NCBI GenBank assembly: GCA_013388845.1
Contig: JACAEN010000026.1
Location: forward strand, 1-37,327
Reading direction: 5' to 3'
Source: Chloroflexota bacterium
GTDB taxonomy: Bacteria; Chloroflexota; Dehalococcoidia; GIF9; AB-539-J10
DNA: 37,327 nt
Positions 8,373-16,265 of the stretch are shown here, in pieces; the first letter of the stretch is position 1, and every line of letters begins with the position of its first letter. Under the pieces are notes generated by a model, which saw only the letters and a program-made list of their open reading frames with translations, made no database searches and had not been told where the DNA came from. The translations under genes and the position numbers were made by a program.

Positions 8373-9578
8373 TTATCCTGTGTTTAGCCTGTTTTTTCTT
8401 AAAAACCTGTCGATTCTTCTCAGTGCTTCCTCGATGTTAGATAACGAGGTGGCATAACAGCAACGGACAAAACCTTCACCGCAGTGTCCAAAAGCGGTGC
8501 CCGGGACGACAGCAACTTTTTCCTCCAATAGCAGCTTTTCGGCAAACTCTTCTGAATTCGTGCCAGTAGCTTTTATAGAGGGAAAGGCATAGAAGGCCCC
8601 CTTGGGCTCGAAACAGGGCAAACCAATCTCCTGCAATCTCTTGACCATGATGCGCCGGCGCCTATTGTATTCTTGAACCATCCGTTCGACCTCGTTGTCA
8701 CCGTTTCTTAGAGCTTCGATGGCGGCCATCTGCGACATCGTTGGGGCACAGAGCATGGTGTATTGATGGATTTTGGTCAGGGCTTGGATGAAGAAGCGTT
8801 CGGCTGCTACATAGCCAATACGCCAACCAGTCATGGCATGAGATTTGGAAAGTCCGCCAATTAGGATGGTACGCTCCTTCATCCCGGGAAGGCTGGGAAA
8901 ACAAATATGCTCCATTCCATAGACTAAACGAGCATATATCTCATCAGATACTACCAGCAAGTCATATTTTCTAGCTAGCCTGGCAATAGCTTCAGCCTCT
9001 TTTCTGGGTATGACTGCCCCTGTAGGATTGGCCGGGTAACCTATTAAAATAGCCTTCGTCTGCTTTGTGATTCTAGCTTCAATATCGGTTGCCCTGATGA
9101 CAAAGTTGTTTTCTTCGCTCGTGGGAACAAGGCTAGGCACACCGCCAGCCAGGGTGACGTCGGCAGGATAAGCTACATAGCAAGGGTCAGGAATTATGAC
9201 CTCGTCACCGGGATTGATAATCGCTCTCAGAGCCAGGTCTAATCCTTCGCTACTGCCTGTAGTGATAAGAATTTCATGCTCAGGATGATAGCTAACCCTA
9301 TAATGAAGCTCTAGGTAGCGAGCTATTTCTTGGCGTAGTTCGGGCATGCCGGAGTTCGAGGTATACATGGTATAACCTTTTTCTACAGAATATGTGCCGG
9401 CCTCTCTGATATGCCAGGGAGTAACGAAATCAGGCTCACCTATACCCAGCGAGATAACGTCTTCCACGGAGGCGAGCAGGTCGAAGAACTTCCTGATGCC
9501 TGACGGGGGTAGGGTAGCCACCTTTTGTGAAATCAGGTTAGCTCGGGCTTTGGTTGGAGCGGACTTTGTGTTCAGCAT
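8373..9578 (-). CDS. Class I/II aminotransferase (PLP-dependent)
   Basis: A 401-residue fold-type I aminotransferase, aspartate/aromatic aminotransferase superfamily (class I, gamma-type). Motifs are GIGEPDFVTPWHI (45-57), NPTGAVIP with Asn184, SDEIYARL with Asp212 and Tyr215, and LSKSHAMTGWRIGY with the Schiff-base Lys245. The C-terminal FVRCCYATSLSNIEEAL carries the carboxylate-binding Arg. It transfers an amino group between an amino acid and a 2-oxo acid; the amino donor cannot be read. The ATG lies one base after the TAA of the Lrp-type regulator and has no clear Shine-Dalgarno sequence, so it probably depends on coupled translation. The regulator is therefore the likely controller of this gene. 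It ends 57 bases from the convergent ATPase gene. Confidence 0.93.
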   Translation of the reverse strand: MLNTKSAPTKARANLISQKVATLPPSGIRKFFDLLASVEDVISLGIGEPDFVTPWHIREAGTYSVEKGYTMYTSNSGMPELRQEIARYLELHYRVSYHPEHEILITTGSSEGLDLALRAIINPGDEVIIPDPCYVAYPADVTLAGGVPSLVPTSEENNFVIRATDIEARITKQTKAILIGYPANPTGAVIPRKEAEAIARLARKYDLLVVSDEIYARLVYGMEHICFPSLPGMKERTILIGGLSKSHAMTGWRIGYVAAERFFIQALTKIHQYTMLCAPTMSQMAAIEALRNGDNEVERMVQEYNRRRRIMVKRLQEIGLPCFEPKGAFYAFPSIKATGTNSEEFAEKLLLEEKVAVVPGTAFGHCGEGFVRCCYATSLSNIEEALRRIDRFLRKNRLNTG

Positions 9579-9579
9579 G

Positions 9580-10062
9580 TTACGGCGTTATTGGTAAACG
9601 TCTGTTTATTTCCTTGGGAAGGTGAAAAATTTCCCCGCTCTCCTTATAGCGTTTGAGGAGAAAATGGGTGACGGTGCTTTGCACCTCTTCTAGAGGAGCT
9701 AGTTTCTCTGCGACAAAGCTAGCAATTTCCTGCATATTTTTGCCTCTCACCAATATAGCCAGGTCATAGGTGCCTGAAACTAAATATGCAGAGTATACTT
9801 CGGAAAATTGATAGATACGCTCAGCAATAGCGTCGAAGCCAACACCGCGTTGTGGTGTTACTCTGACTTCAATTAAAGCCCAGACATCTTCCTTGCCTAA
9901 CTTAGGCCAGTTTATTATGGCTTTATATTTGAGAATAGTCCCATCTTTCTCTGCCCGCTTAATTATTTTTTCTACCTCATTGACAGGCTGGTCCACCATG
10001 GTGGAAATCTGTTCCGGGGTTGCCCGGGCATTCTGTTCCAGAATTTCAAAAATCTCTTTCAT
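9580..10062 (-). CDS. Lrp/AsnC-family transcriptional regulator
   Basis: A 160-residue protein with an N-terminal winged helix-turn-helix (residues about 3-55, ATPEQISTMVDQPVNEVEKI then KDGTILKYKAIINWPKLG) and a C-terminal RAM ligand-binding domain (about 65-145, with VSGTYDLAILVRG). Lrp/AsnC proteins form octamers and respond to amino acids. The ATG has AAGGAG eight bases upstream, a strong site. It heads a two-gene unit with the aminotransferase, so feedback control of amino acid metabolism by the substrate or product is the natural inference. Slightly longer at the C-terminus than typical family members, with the tail GEIFHLPKEINRRLP. Confidence 0.92.
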   Translation of the reverse strand: MKEIFEILEQNARATPEQISTMVDQPVNEVEKIIKRAEKDGTILKYKAIINWPKLGKEDVWALIEVRVTPQRGVGFDAIAERIYQFSEVYSAYLVSGTYDLAILVRGKNMQEIASFVAEKLAPLEEVQSTVTHFLLKRYKESGEIFHLPKEINRRLPITP

Positions 10063-10080
10063 GAGTTCTCCTTAAAACGT

Positions 10081-10305
10081 CAATTTGCATTCACGAATTC
10101 GCGAAAGCCGATTCCCCGATGGGCAGGCAAAAATGCGACATGAATGCAACAGTGCAAAATGAAGATTGCAATATGCAAAAGTCAATCGCCTTCGGCGACA
10201 AATCAAAATGCAAACTGCAAAAGGCAAAAATATTTGGTTCTGAGACATCGTTATTAATTTGCATTTTGATATTTGCATTCTGCATTTTGTATTGAGTGAT
10301 AGCGT
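10081..10305. repeat. A/T-rich TGCAAA-type repeat region downstream of the S23 gene
   Basis: The interval is non-coding and built from variants of TTTGCAT / ATGCAAA in both orientations. Examples are TGCAAAATGAAG and ATTGCAATATGC near 10153-10175, and AATTTGCATTTTGATATTTG near 10256-10275. A perfect hairpin TCGCC-TTC-GGCGA lies at 10186-10198. Related words flank the other side of the four-helix-bundle gene (AATTTGCAT at 10673-10681 on the plus strand), so this looks like one side of an element that carries that gene. Confidence 0.55.
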
Positions 10306-10668
10306 CTATTTCTCCCTACCTTTCGCGGTTATTACAGATTTTGCAACAATTTTGACCAATTCGTCAGCTCTATTCAATAAAGGTTGTAAATCGCTCCTTG
10401 GAACTAGCTCAGCTCTCTCCGCTAGCTTAAGCCAATATAATGACTCTCGTGATTCCTTCAACACAAGTTGCATCTTGTGTATGAAATCTGCTTTGCTTTC
10501 TGCCCCACATGCTTCTTCATAATTTGCTCCAGCAGACCCACTAGCTCGCGTTAGTTGGCTTGCTATATACCTTCCGACCGCAGTTTTATTAAGTTTAACT
10601 GTCAATTTGATGCCACTTGCTGCAAAGTCTAATAAACGCTCCGACAAATCTTTCCTTCCACTTTGCAT
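10306..10668 (-). CDS. Four-helix-bundle protein, S23 / 23S rRNA-intervening-sequence family
   Basis: A 120-residue, mostly helical protein of the four-helix-bundle family first seen inside 23S rRNA intervening sequences (TIGR02436-like); the bAvd protein of diversity-generating retroelements has the same fold. Recognisable parts are KDLSERLLDFAASGIKLTVK, RYIASQLTRASGSAGANYEE and KADFIHKMQLVLKESRESLY. Function is unknown; family members are suspected RNA or DNA binders. The ATG sits inside a TGCAAA-type repeat and only three bases separate it from the stop of the upstream gene. Repeats on both sides suggest it moves as a unit. No reverse transcriptase or variable-repeat pair is visible nearby, so an Avd role is not supported. 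Confidence 0.85.
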   Translation of the reverse strand: MQSGRKDLSERLLDFAASGIKLTVKLNKTAVGRYIASQLTRASGSAGANYEEACGAESKADFIHKMQLVLKESRESLYWLKLAERAELVPRSDLQPLLNRADELVKIVAKSVITAKGREK

Positions 10669-10671
10669 TTT

Positions 10672-10923
10672 TCAATTTGCATCCTGTATTTTGCCTTGAA
10701 CTGTTGTGCCCGGCAATTCAATAGCCGACCATCGGTCATCTGCTTCATTGTAACATAGTTCAAATAGTTTGCCATCCTCAGTAACAACTCTAAATAGCCT
10801 TTTGCCTGGTTCTTGCCAGGCTTTTTCTACGGACTTTATGCTAAGTTCTTTTTCTTGCCAAACAAAAGATCGCGGTTCTTCAGCATAGATATAGCCTGAA
10901 TAGCAGGTTACTTTCGTCTCCAT
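10672..10923 (-). CDS. Small conserved protein, DUF6504-like
   Basis: An 83-residue protein with a compact beta-rich core: YAEEPRSFVWQEKELSIKSV, then KAWQEPGKRLFRVVTEDG and FELCYNEADDRWSAIEL. The pattern of Arg-Ser-Phe-Val-Trp, Trp-x-Glu-Pro-Gly and Thr-Glu-Asp-Gly resembles the small DUF6504-type domain of unknown function; this assignment is from memory and moderate. The last ten or so codons (VQGKIQDAN) and the TGA stop come from the TGCAAA-type repeat next to the S23 gene, so the native C-terminus may have been replaced when that element inserted. No function can be given. Confidence 0.65.
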   Translation of the reverse strand: METKVTCYSGYIYAEEPRSFVWQEKELSIKSVEKAWQEPGKRLFRVVTEDGKLFELCYNEADDRWSAIELPGTTVQGKIQDAN

Positions 10924-10958
10924 ATTTTGCTCTGATATATTGTAAGACTCAATTCACC

Positions 10959-10976
10959 GACCCGACAAGTTGGGTC
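10959..10976. repeat. Small hairpin GACCCGAC-AA-GTTGGGTC
   Basis: An eight-base-pair stem with one G-T wobble and an AA loop, upstream of the small DUF6504-like gene (minus strand) and 150 bases before the transglutaminase-like gene. There is no T tract, so it is not a clear terminator. The rest of 10924-11126 shows only a -10-like TATAAT at 11104-11109 before the next gene. Confidence 0.4.
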
Positions 10977-11126
10977 AGTCATCCGGCTCATTATAAATGC
11001 AATTCAAATAGTCTACTATCCCAGCGACAACCCTGTAGCTTTGAGATAGTGGTAGAGTGTTATCAAAGATTAGGCACAAATAGATATGAACAGATGAAAA
11101 CAGTATAATTATAGGTAAGGAAACCT

Positions 11127-12167
11127 ATGAAAAAGCGGGACATTCTTATTATTACTTTGACCTTGATTGCTCTTGTGAGCTTAGTTCTTATTATTAGAGG
11201 CATAATTCCAGAAACAAAATCGCTGGAGGAAATCAAAGTAGAGATTGACAACTTATTCTTAGCTGGTATGAATACTACCTATTATGGAGATTGGGTGTTG
11301 CCTGAGGAAGAGGTCAAGGAGATGAAAACACTGTGGGCAGAACTTGGATTGGGTGAAACTGATGTAATTGAGCTCTGGGTCGCAATATTTGACAACTGTA
11401 GCAATTGGGTTGACCTTTACACAGCACGTGAATTTGATTGCTCAGAAATGAGTGCCCTCTTCGAGTGTGTAATGGAACAGCTTGGATACGCAACGTGCAT
11501 TGTTGAGTCTGACAAGTATAAACACGCTTGGTGCTTGGTTGAGACGTCAGACGAATCTTTGCTCCCTGTTGAGTGCACGGGCATGTTCATTCCTTGGGAA
11601 GGGTCAAATATTATGACTTGGGTGGATTATTTTGTCTATGATATGGATAAGCGATTCGAAACTATTTATGAAGCCGAGCAATACTGTAGCGGAGATTATG
11701 ATTGGTGGAATTCTTGGCAAGTGGAGGAGTTAACTCTTGATGAAGTAAAGGTGGAGGAGTTTGTATCCGAATGGCTGGAGAAGTATGTTAGTCACGAGAC
11801 CTTGCTCATTGACAAAGTCACACACCTTGAATCCGGACAATATTGGAGTTTTTCGACAGTGTTTGAAGAAGGTTATGAGATTGAGGTTATGGTAGAAGTT
11901 AAACAAGGTGGTCCTATCGATGTACTACTTTTTAACTCAGGTCAATACTTGCAGTTCGAGCGCTTTATGAAGGGTAAAGGAACAACGGTCGAATACTTTG
12001 TAACAGGTTCAGCATTGAACGTCATGAGCAAGAGCTATACGTTTCAGATTCCTAGCTCTGACCGTTACTATGTTGTAATTAGTAACGGTGGCGGAATAAA
12101 AGGAGGAGCGAGACCTAAAGGGGATGTCGCCGTGTATCTCAAAGTAGTAGCCATAGTACATCCGTAA
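11127..12167 (+). CDS. Membrane-anchored transglutaminase-like protein
   Basis: A 346-residue protein with an N-terminal membrane segment (about residues 5-24, ILIITLTLIALVSLVLIIRG) and the rest presumably outside the cell. Residues 85-155 resemble a transglutaminase-like cysteine-peptidase core: EFDCSEMSALFECVMEQLGY with Cys105, KHAWCLVE with His133, and LPVECTG with Glu149 in place of the usual Asp. Residues about 225-346 form a second, beta-rich region, possibly a GOLD- or PPC-like domain. Such proteins are common and uncharacterised in Chloroflexota and archaea; peptide hydrolysis or cross-linking is inference. AAGGA lies six bases before the ATG. It is flanked by non-coding DNA, and its codon use looks more A/T-rich than the housekeeping genes downstream, so it may be acquired. 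Confidence 0.6.
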   Translation: MKKRDILIITLTLIALVSLVLIIRGIIPETKSLEEIKVEIDNLFLAGMNTTYYGDWVLPEEEVKEMKTLWAELGLGETDVIELWVAIFDNCSNWVDLYTAREFDCSEMSALFECVMEQLGYATCIVESDKYKHAWCLVETSDESLLPVECTGMFIPWEGSNIMTWVDYFVYDMDKRFETIYEAEQYCSGDYDWWNSWQVEELTLDEVKVEEFVSEWLEKYVSHETLLIDKVTHLESGQYWSFSTVFEEGYEIEVMVEVKQGGPIDVLLFNSGQYLQFERFMKGKGTTVEYFVTGSALNVMSKSYTFQIPSSDRYYVVISNGGGIKGGARPKGDVAVYLKVVAIVHP

Positions 12168-12326
12168 GCACGGGACTTAGCAACTGGCTATTCACATAAG
12201 TTCGGCTCTTGTGGCACCATTAGGATTCGGGCAAATCACTTCTCAAAGGTTGCCCACAATACATCCGCTGCCGAATATTGATAATTCGGCAAGCAGCTCA
12301 GTTGTCGTGAATTTCTGTTCTACAAA

Positions 12327-12355
12327 TTGACAAACGTGGTGGGCTAAAGTAGTAT
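12327..12355 (+). promoter_or_regulatory. Sigma-70 promoter of the argF-der-plsY-gpsA chain
   Basis: TTGACA (12327-12332), 17 bases, TAGTAT (12350-12355). The expected transcription start is about 12362, giving a leader of only about nine bases before the ATG at 12371, which has no strong Shine-Dalgarno sequence. Confidence 0.65.
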
Positions 12356-12370
12356 CAAGACAAAACAGAG

Positions 12371-13300
12371 ATGAAAAAGGATTTGCTCTCAATAGCCGAC
12401 CTTAACCGTGAGGAAATTGAATACCTCATAGGGCAGGCTCGATGTATGAAACGGGAAGGGGCATCGCCTCTCCTTTCGGGGAAAACCTTAGCTCTCCTTT
12501 TTGAAAAGCCTTCCTTGCGGACCAGGGTCAGCTTTGACATCGCTATGCATCAGCTAGGCGGACATAGCATCTACCTGTCTCCGGAGGAGGTCGGCTTGGG
12601 CAAGCGAGAGTCAGTGGCTGATGTGGCTCGAGTGCTCAGCCGATATGTCGAGGGCATTGCTGCTCGCACATTTTCTCAGGAAACTTTGCGCATTTTGGCT
12701 AGCCATTCTTCTGTGCCTGTAATCAATGCCCTTTCTGACCTGGAGCACCCCTGCCAGGCTCTTTCCGACCTTTTAACCATCTATGAAAAGAAAGGCAAGC
12801 TTTCTGGCTTGACTTTAGCATTTGTTGGCGATGGCAACAATGTAGCCAATAGCTTACTCCTGGCTGCCTCGCTCACCGGTATGAATTTCCACATTGCTTC
12901 GCCGCCAGGCTACGAAATTAAGAAGGAAGTGTTGAATCGAGGGAAGAGATTCGCGGCTCTTAGTGGCAGCCAGATTAGGCTAACCAACGAGCCATACGAA
13001 GCAGCTAAAGGTGCTGACATGGTATATACCGATGTATGGGCTAGCATGGGTCGGGAGGCTGAGGCGGAGAAACGCCGTCTTGCCTTTTTGGGCTATCAAG
13101 TGGATAATAAATTATTAAGCTTGGCTAAAGGAGATGTTTTGTTCATGCACCCCTTGCCGGCTCATCATGGCGAGGAAATTTCTGCTGGATTGCTAGATGA
13201 CCCCCGGTCGGTGGTATTTGAGCAGGCAGAAAACAGGCTACATCTGCAAAAGGCATTGCTGGTGAAGCTGCTATCGAATCCGAAGGTATCAGGTAAATGA
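12371..13300 (+). CDS. argF: Ornithine carbamoyltransferase
   Basis: A 309-residue transcarbamylase that joins carbamoyl phosphate and ornithine to citrulline in arginine synthesis. The carbamoyl-phosphate loop is EKPSLRTRVSFDIA, followed by HPCQALSDLLT, the domain-linking FVGDGNNVANSLLLAAS, and DVWASMGRE, the SMG loop specific for ornithine rather than aspartate. The second ornithine loop reads MHPLPAHHGEE, with Pro261 where most enzymes have Cys (HCLP). It begins nine bases after the predicted transcription start. Its last four bases (ATGA) are shared with the der start codon, so an arginine gene is coupled to ribosome and lipid genes. Putrescine or N-acetylornithine variants cannot be excluded, but the SMG loop supports ornithine. 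Confidence 0.92.
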   Translation: MKKDLLSIADLNREEIEYLIGQARCMKREGASPLLSGKTLALLFEKPSLRTRVSFDIAMHQLGGHSIYLSPEEVGLGKRESVADVARVLSRYVEGIAARTFSQETLRILASHSSVPVINALSDLEHPCQALSDLLTIYEKKGKLSGLTLAFVGDGNNVANSLLLAASLTGMNFHIASPPGYEIKKEVLNRGKRFAALSGSQIRLTNEPYEAAKGADMVYTDVWASMGREAEAEKRRLAFLGYQVDNKLLSLAKGDVLFMHPLPAHHGEEISAGLLDDPRSVVFEQAENRLHLQKALLVKLLSNPKVSGK

Positions 13301-14637
13301 CTGGACCTATTGTCGCAATTGTCGGGAGAACCAACGTAGGCAAGTCCACCTTGCTTAACCGCCTGGCGGGCAGGCGGATCGCTGTAGTTGCTGACTTGCC
13401 GGGAACTACCAGGGACCGCATTTTTGCTTCTGTTTCCTGGCAAGGGCGGGATTTGACAGTCGTTGACACCGGTGGCTGGCAAACAAAGCCATCTACGTCT
13501 TTGGAACAAAAGGTCAAGCGGCAAGTTGAAGCAGCTATTGCCCAGGCGGATGTTGTCATCTTCCTCGTAGATGCTAAAGACGGAGCTATTGCTGCTGATG
13601 AGGAAATTGCTGACATGTTGCGCGCTGCCAATAAGCCAATCATACTGGCGGTAAATAAGGTAGATTCTGCTAGGCGAATAAATCAGGTGGCCGATTTTTA
13701 TCGTTTGGGCATGGGTGAGCCGATAGCCATCAGTGCGCACCATAATCGAGGCATAGACGATTTGATGAACGCTGTGCTAGCTTCTTTGCCTCCACGAGCT
13801 GCCGATATTGCAGAGCCAGCAGGAGCTAAATTAGCCATTGTTGGGCGACCTAATGTCGGTAAGTCAACTTTGTTGAATACATTGCTAGGCGAGGAAAGAG
13901 CTATTGTCCACGAGTCTCCGGGCACAACTCGCGACTCGCTTGATGCTTTGATTCGGTGGGGTGATAAAGAAATCTTGCTTGTCGATACCGCTGGGATTAA
14001 ACGGCGCGGGAGAGCAAGTGTGGGAGTGGACTATTACAGTTTATTGCGTGCCCTTCAAGCTATTAACCGCTGTGATGTCGCTCTGTTGCTGGTAGATGCC
14101 AGCGAATTTATCACTGCTCAGGATTTGCATATTGCTGGCCATATTATTGAAGTTGGAAAAGGCTTGATGGTCGCGGTCAACAAATGGGACCTTATCCCTG
14201 AAGAGCGAAGGCAGGAATTCAAACGAGGCGTGGAACAAAGGCTCCGATTTGCTCCCTACGCACCTATTATCTATATCTCTGCCAAATTAGGGCAAGGAAT
14301 AAACAAGATTCTGCCCCAAGCCTGGGAAATCTGGCAGGAGAGACAAAAGCAGATACCACAAGCGGAAGTTGACGAGCTAGTTAAGCAGGCAGTAAGCAGC
14401 TATTCCCCACCCCGCACAGGTTCTAGGCGACTGCGCATTGTTCGAGCCTATCAAGATGAATCTCAACCAGCAACTTTCATTCTCGAGGTTAATGACCCCC
14501 AGTTGGTTCATTTTTCCTATCAACGCTACTTAGAAAACAAGCTTCGCCAAAGCTTTGGTTTTCGCGGCATTCCTTTGAAGTTGATTTTTACCAAGGCTGC
14601 TCGTAAAATCAATAAAAAGATTGAGGTAAGAGCATGA
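13297..14637 (+). CDS. der: Ribosome biogenesis GTPase Der (EngA)
   Basis: A 446-residue tandem GTPase needed for maturation of the 50S subunit. Two GTPase domains are visible: the first with GRTNVGKST (10-18), DLPGTTRDR, DTGG and NKVD; the second with GRPNVGKST (about 183), ESPGTTRDS, DTAG and NKWD. A C-terminal KH-like domain of about 85 residues follows (RLRIVRAYQDESQPATFILE). All nucleotide-binding residues are intact and length is usual. It overlaps argF by four bases and plsY by four bases, so the chain is translationally coupled. Linkage der-plsY-gpsA is common in bacteria. Confidence 0.97.
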   Translation: MTGPIVAIVGRTNVGKSTLLNRLAGRRIAVVADLPGTTRDRIFASVSWQGRDLTVVDTGGWQTKPSTSLEQKVKRQVEAAIAQADVVIFLVDAKDGAIAADEEIADMLRAANKPIILAVNKVDSARRINQVADFYRLGMGEPIAISAHHNRGIDDLMNAVLASLPPRAADIAEPAGAKLAIVGRPNVGKSTLLNTLLGEERAIVHESPGTTRDSLDALIRWGDKEILLVDTAGIKRRGRASVGVDYYSLLRALQAINRCDVALLLVDASEFITAQDLHIAGHIIEVGKGLMVAVNKWDLIPEERRQEFKRGVEQRLRFAPYAPIIYISAKLGQGINKILPQAWEIWQERQKQIPQAEVDELVKQAVSSYSPPRTGSRRLRIVRAYQDESQPATFILEVNDPQLVHFSYQRYLENKLRQSFGFRGIPLKLIFTKAARKINKKIEVRA

Positions 14638-15281
14638 TGATAGCCGAGTTTGTTGCCGTAGTAGTCATCGCTTATCTCCTTGGTTCCATTCCCTTTGGCT
14701 TGATAATAGGCAAGTTGAAAAAGGGTGTTGATATCAGGGAATATGGCAGCGGTAAGACTGGTGCCACTAATCTAATGAGGGTGGCAGGAACCAAGCTCGG
14801 CGTTCTAACCATAGTTCTCGATGTGATTAAAGCTGGTGGAGCAGTCATGCTAGCCGCAGTAATCATAGATAGTAGCAGCGGTATCTTCACTATCGATGGT
14901 GTGTCTATTTATTGGCAGCATGTCGCCCAAGCCGCCGCCGGCTTGGCCGCAGTAGTAGGGCATAACTGGCCGGTGTTTGCTAAGTTTAAAGGAGGTAGAG
15001 GGGTGACTGCCTATTTTGGTACCCTGTTTGCTATTTGCCCTCCCGCGGGCATATTCGGTGCCGAAGTTGTAGCTATAGCTGCATTACGCAGCCGACACAT
15101 GTCCATGGGTTCTATTCTGGGAGCCTTAGCTAGTTGGTGCTTAATGGTACCCTTGACTATCATCTACAATTTCCCTCCCATTTATCTAGCTTACGGTTTG
15201 GTAGTTATCGCATTGCTCGTCTACCAGCACCAGGACAACATAAAACGTATAAGACAAGGCATAGAACGCCGGTTATGGTAA
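14634..15281 (+). CDS. plsY: Acyl-phosphate:glycerol-3-phosphate acyltransferase PlsY
   Basis: A 215-residue integral membrane protein that acylates glycerol 3-phosphate from acyl phosphate, the first step of phospholipid synthesis. It has the conserved loops YLLGSIPFGLIIGK, REYGSGKTGATNLMR (matching GSGNxGATN, with Lys in place of Asn), HNWPVFAKFKGGRGV and about five hydrophobic segments. Two ATG codons overlap the der stop (ATGATGA); the first is used here. gpsA, which makes its glycerol-3-phosphate substrate, follows after 15 bases, so the two enzymes act in sequence. Confidence 0.95.
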   Translation: MMIAEFVAVVVIAYLLGSIPFGLIIGKLKKGVDIREYGSGKTGATNLMRVAGTKLGVLTIVLDVIKAGGAVMLAAVIIDSSSGIFTIDGVSIYWQHVAQAAAGLAAVVGHNWPVFAKFKGGRGVTAYFGTLFAICPPAGIFGAEVVAIAALRSRHMSMGSILGALASWCLMVPLTIIYNFPPIYLAYGLVVIALLVYQHQDNIKRIRQGIERRLW

Positions 15282-15296
15282 AAAGCAGGAGAGGCC

Positions 15297-16259
15297 GTGC
15301 CTAAAATTACTATAATAGGCAACACCTCCTGGGGCAAGACCTTAGGCAATCTGCTGGGCGATAAAGGGGCAGCGGTGAAACTGTGGGCGCGAAGCGAGGC
15401 GGAGGCGGAAGAAGCAAACCAAGGACAGTGTAGCTATTCCTCTACTAGCCACATCGGGGAAGCCTTGAGTGAGGCTGACTTGGTAATCTGGGCAGTCCCT
15501 TCTCAGAAGTTGAGAGAAAATGTTAGTCAAGCCAGCGATTATCTTACCAATTCTATGTTGTTGATGAGCGCCGCCAAAGGATTGGAGGCAAACAGTGGCA
15601 AGAGAATGTCACAAGTGCTGGCAGAAGAGATTGCACGTTCTCTGAGAGGGCAAATTTGTGTCCTCTCTGGTCCTAATCTGGCTATGGAAATTGCTCAGGG
15701 TCTCCCTGCGGCTTCGGTCATTGCCGCTCAGAATATAGCTTTAGCGGAAAGAGCGCGAGAATTAATGGAATCGCCTAAATTCTTTCTATCTACTAGCGAT
15801 GATGTCATCGGAGTTGAATTAGGCGGAGCCCTGAAAAACATTATAGCTCTGGGCGCAGGCATGATAGACGGATTAGGCTTAGGTGACAATGCTAAGGGAG
15901 CGTTCATTGCCTGGGGCTGGGCTGAGGTTGTTTCCTTAGGAATAAGCTTGGGAGCCAGGGCTGGCACTTTTTATGGACTTTCCGGGTTAGGCGACCTGAT
16001 AGCTACTTGTTCTAGCGCTCTCAGCCGTAATCATTACGTGGGCTACGAACTGGCCAAAGGGCGTTCTTTGGCTGAAATAACCGCCTCTATGCCGCACGTT
16101 GCTGAGGGAGTCGCCACTACCGCAGCAGCCCACCAGTTGGCGAAAAACCAGGGGCTTAGATTACCTATTATCAACCTTATTTATGGGATTCTCTTTGAAG
16201 GCTTGCCCCCCACACAGGCATTGATCGAGTTCAGGGGAATAGCAGCAAATAGTCACTGA
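15297..16259 (+). CDS. gpsA: Glycerol-3-phosphate dehydrogenase [NAD(P)+]
   Basis: A 320-residue enzyme that reduces dihydroxyacetone phosphate to sn-glycerol 3-phosphate for lipid synthesis. The N-terminal Rossmann motif is IIGNTSWGKTLGNLLGDKG, with Asn in place of the usual second Gly (GxGxWG). Then come VWAVPSQKLRE, LSGPNLAMEIAQGLPAAS, and the catalytic helix ELGGALKNIIALGAGMIDGL with the conserved Lys. GLSGLGDLIATCSS is also typical. The start is GTG with AGGAGAG upstream. It ends six bases from the stop of the convergent dnaJ gene. Confidence 0.96.
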   Translation: MPKITIIGNTSWGKTLGNLLGDKGAAVKLWARSEAEAEEANQGQCSYSSTSHIGEALSEADLVIWAVPSQKLRENVSQASDYLTNSMLLMSAAKGLEANSGKRMSQVLAEEIARSLRGQICVLSGPNLAMEIAQGLPAASVIAAQNIALAERARELMESPKFFLSTSDDVIGVELGGALKNIIALGAGMIDGLGLGDNAKGAFIAWGWAEVVSLGISLGARAGTFYGLSGLGDLIATCSSALSRNHYVGYELAKGRSLAEITASMPHVAEGVATTAAAHQLAKNQGLRLPIINLIYGILFEGLPPTQALIEFRGIAANSH

Positions 16260-16265
16260 CGTGGA

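Noticed and set aside
10306-10668. S23-type gene as an Avd protein of a diversity-generating retroelement
   Set aside because: No reverse transcriptase and no template/variable repeat pair is present within the window.
13362-13381. CCTGGCGGGCAGG in der, 13 bases shared with the GC-rich palindromic repeat
   Set aside because: It encodes NRLAGRRIA, the normal conserved sequence after the first P-loop of Der, so nothing is inserted; the match is probably chance.
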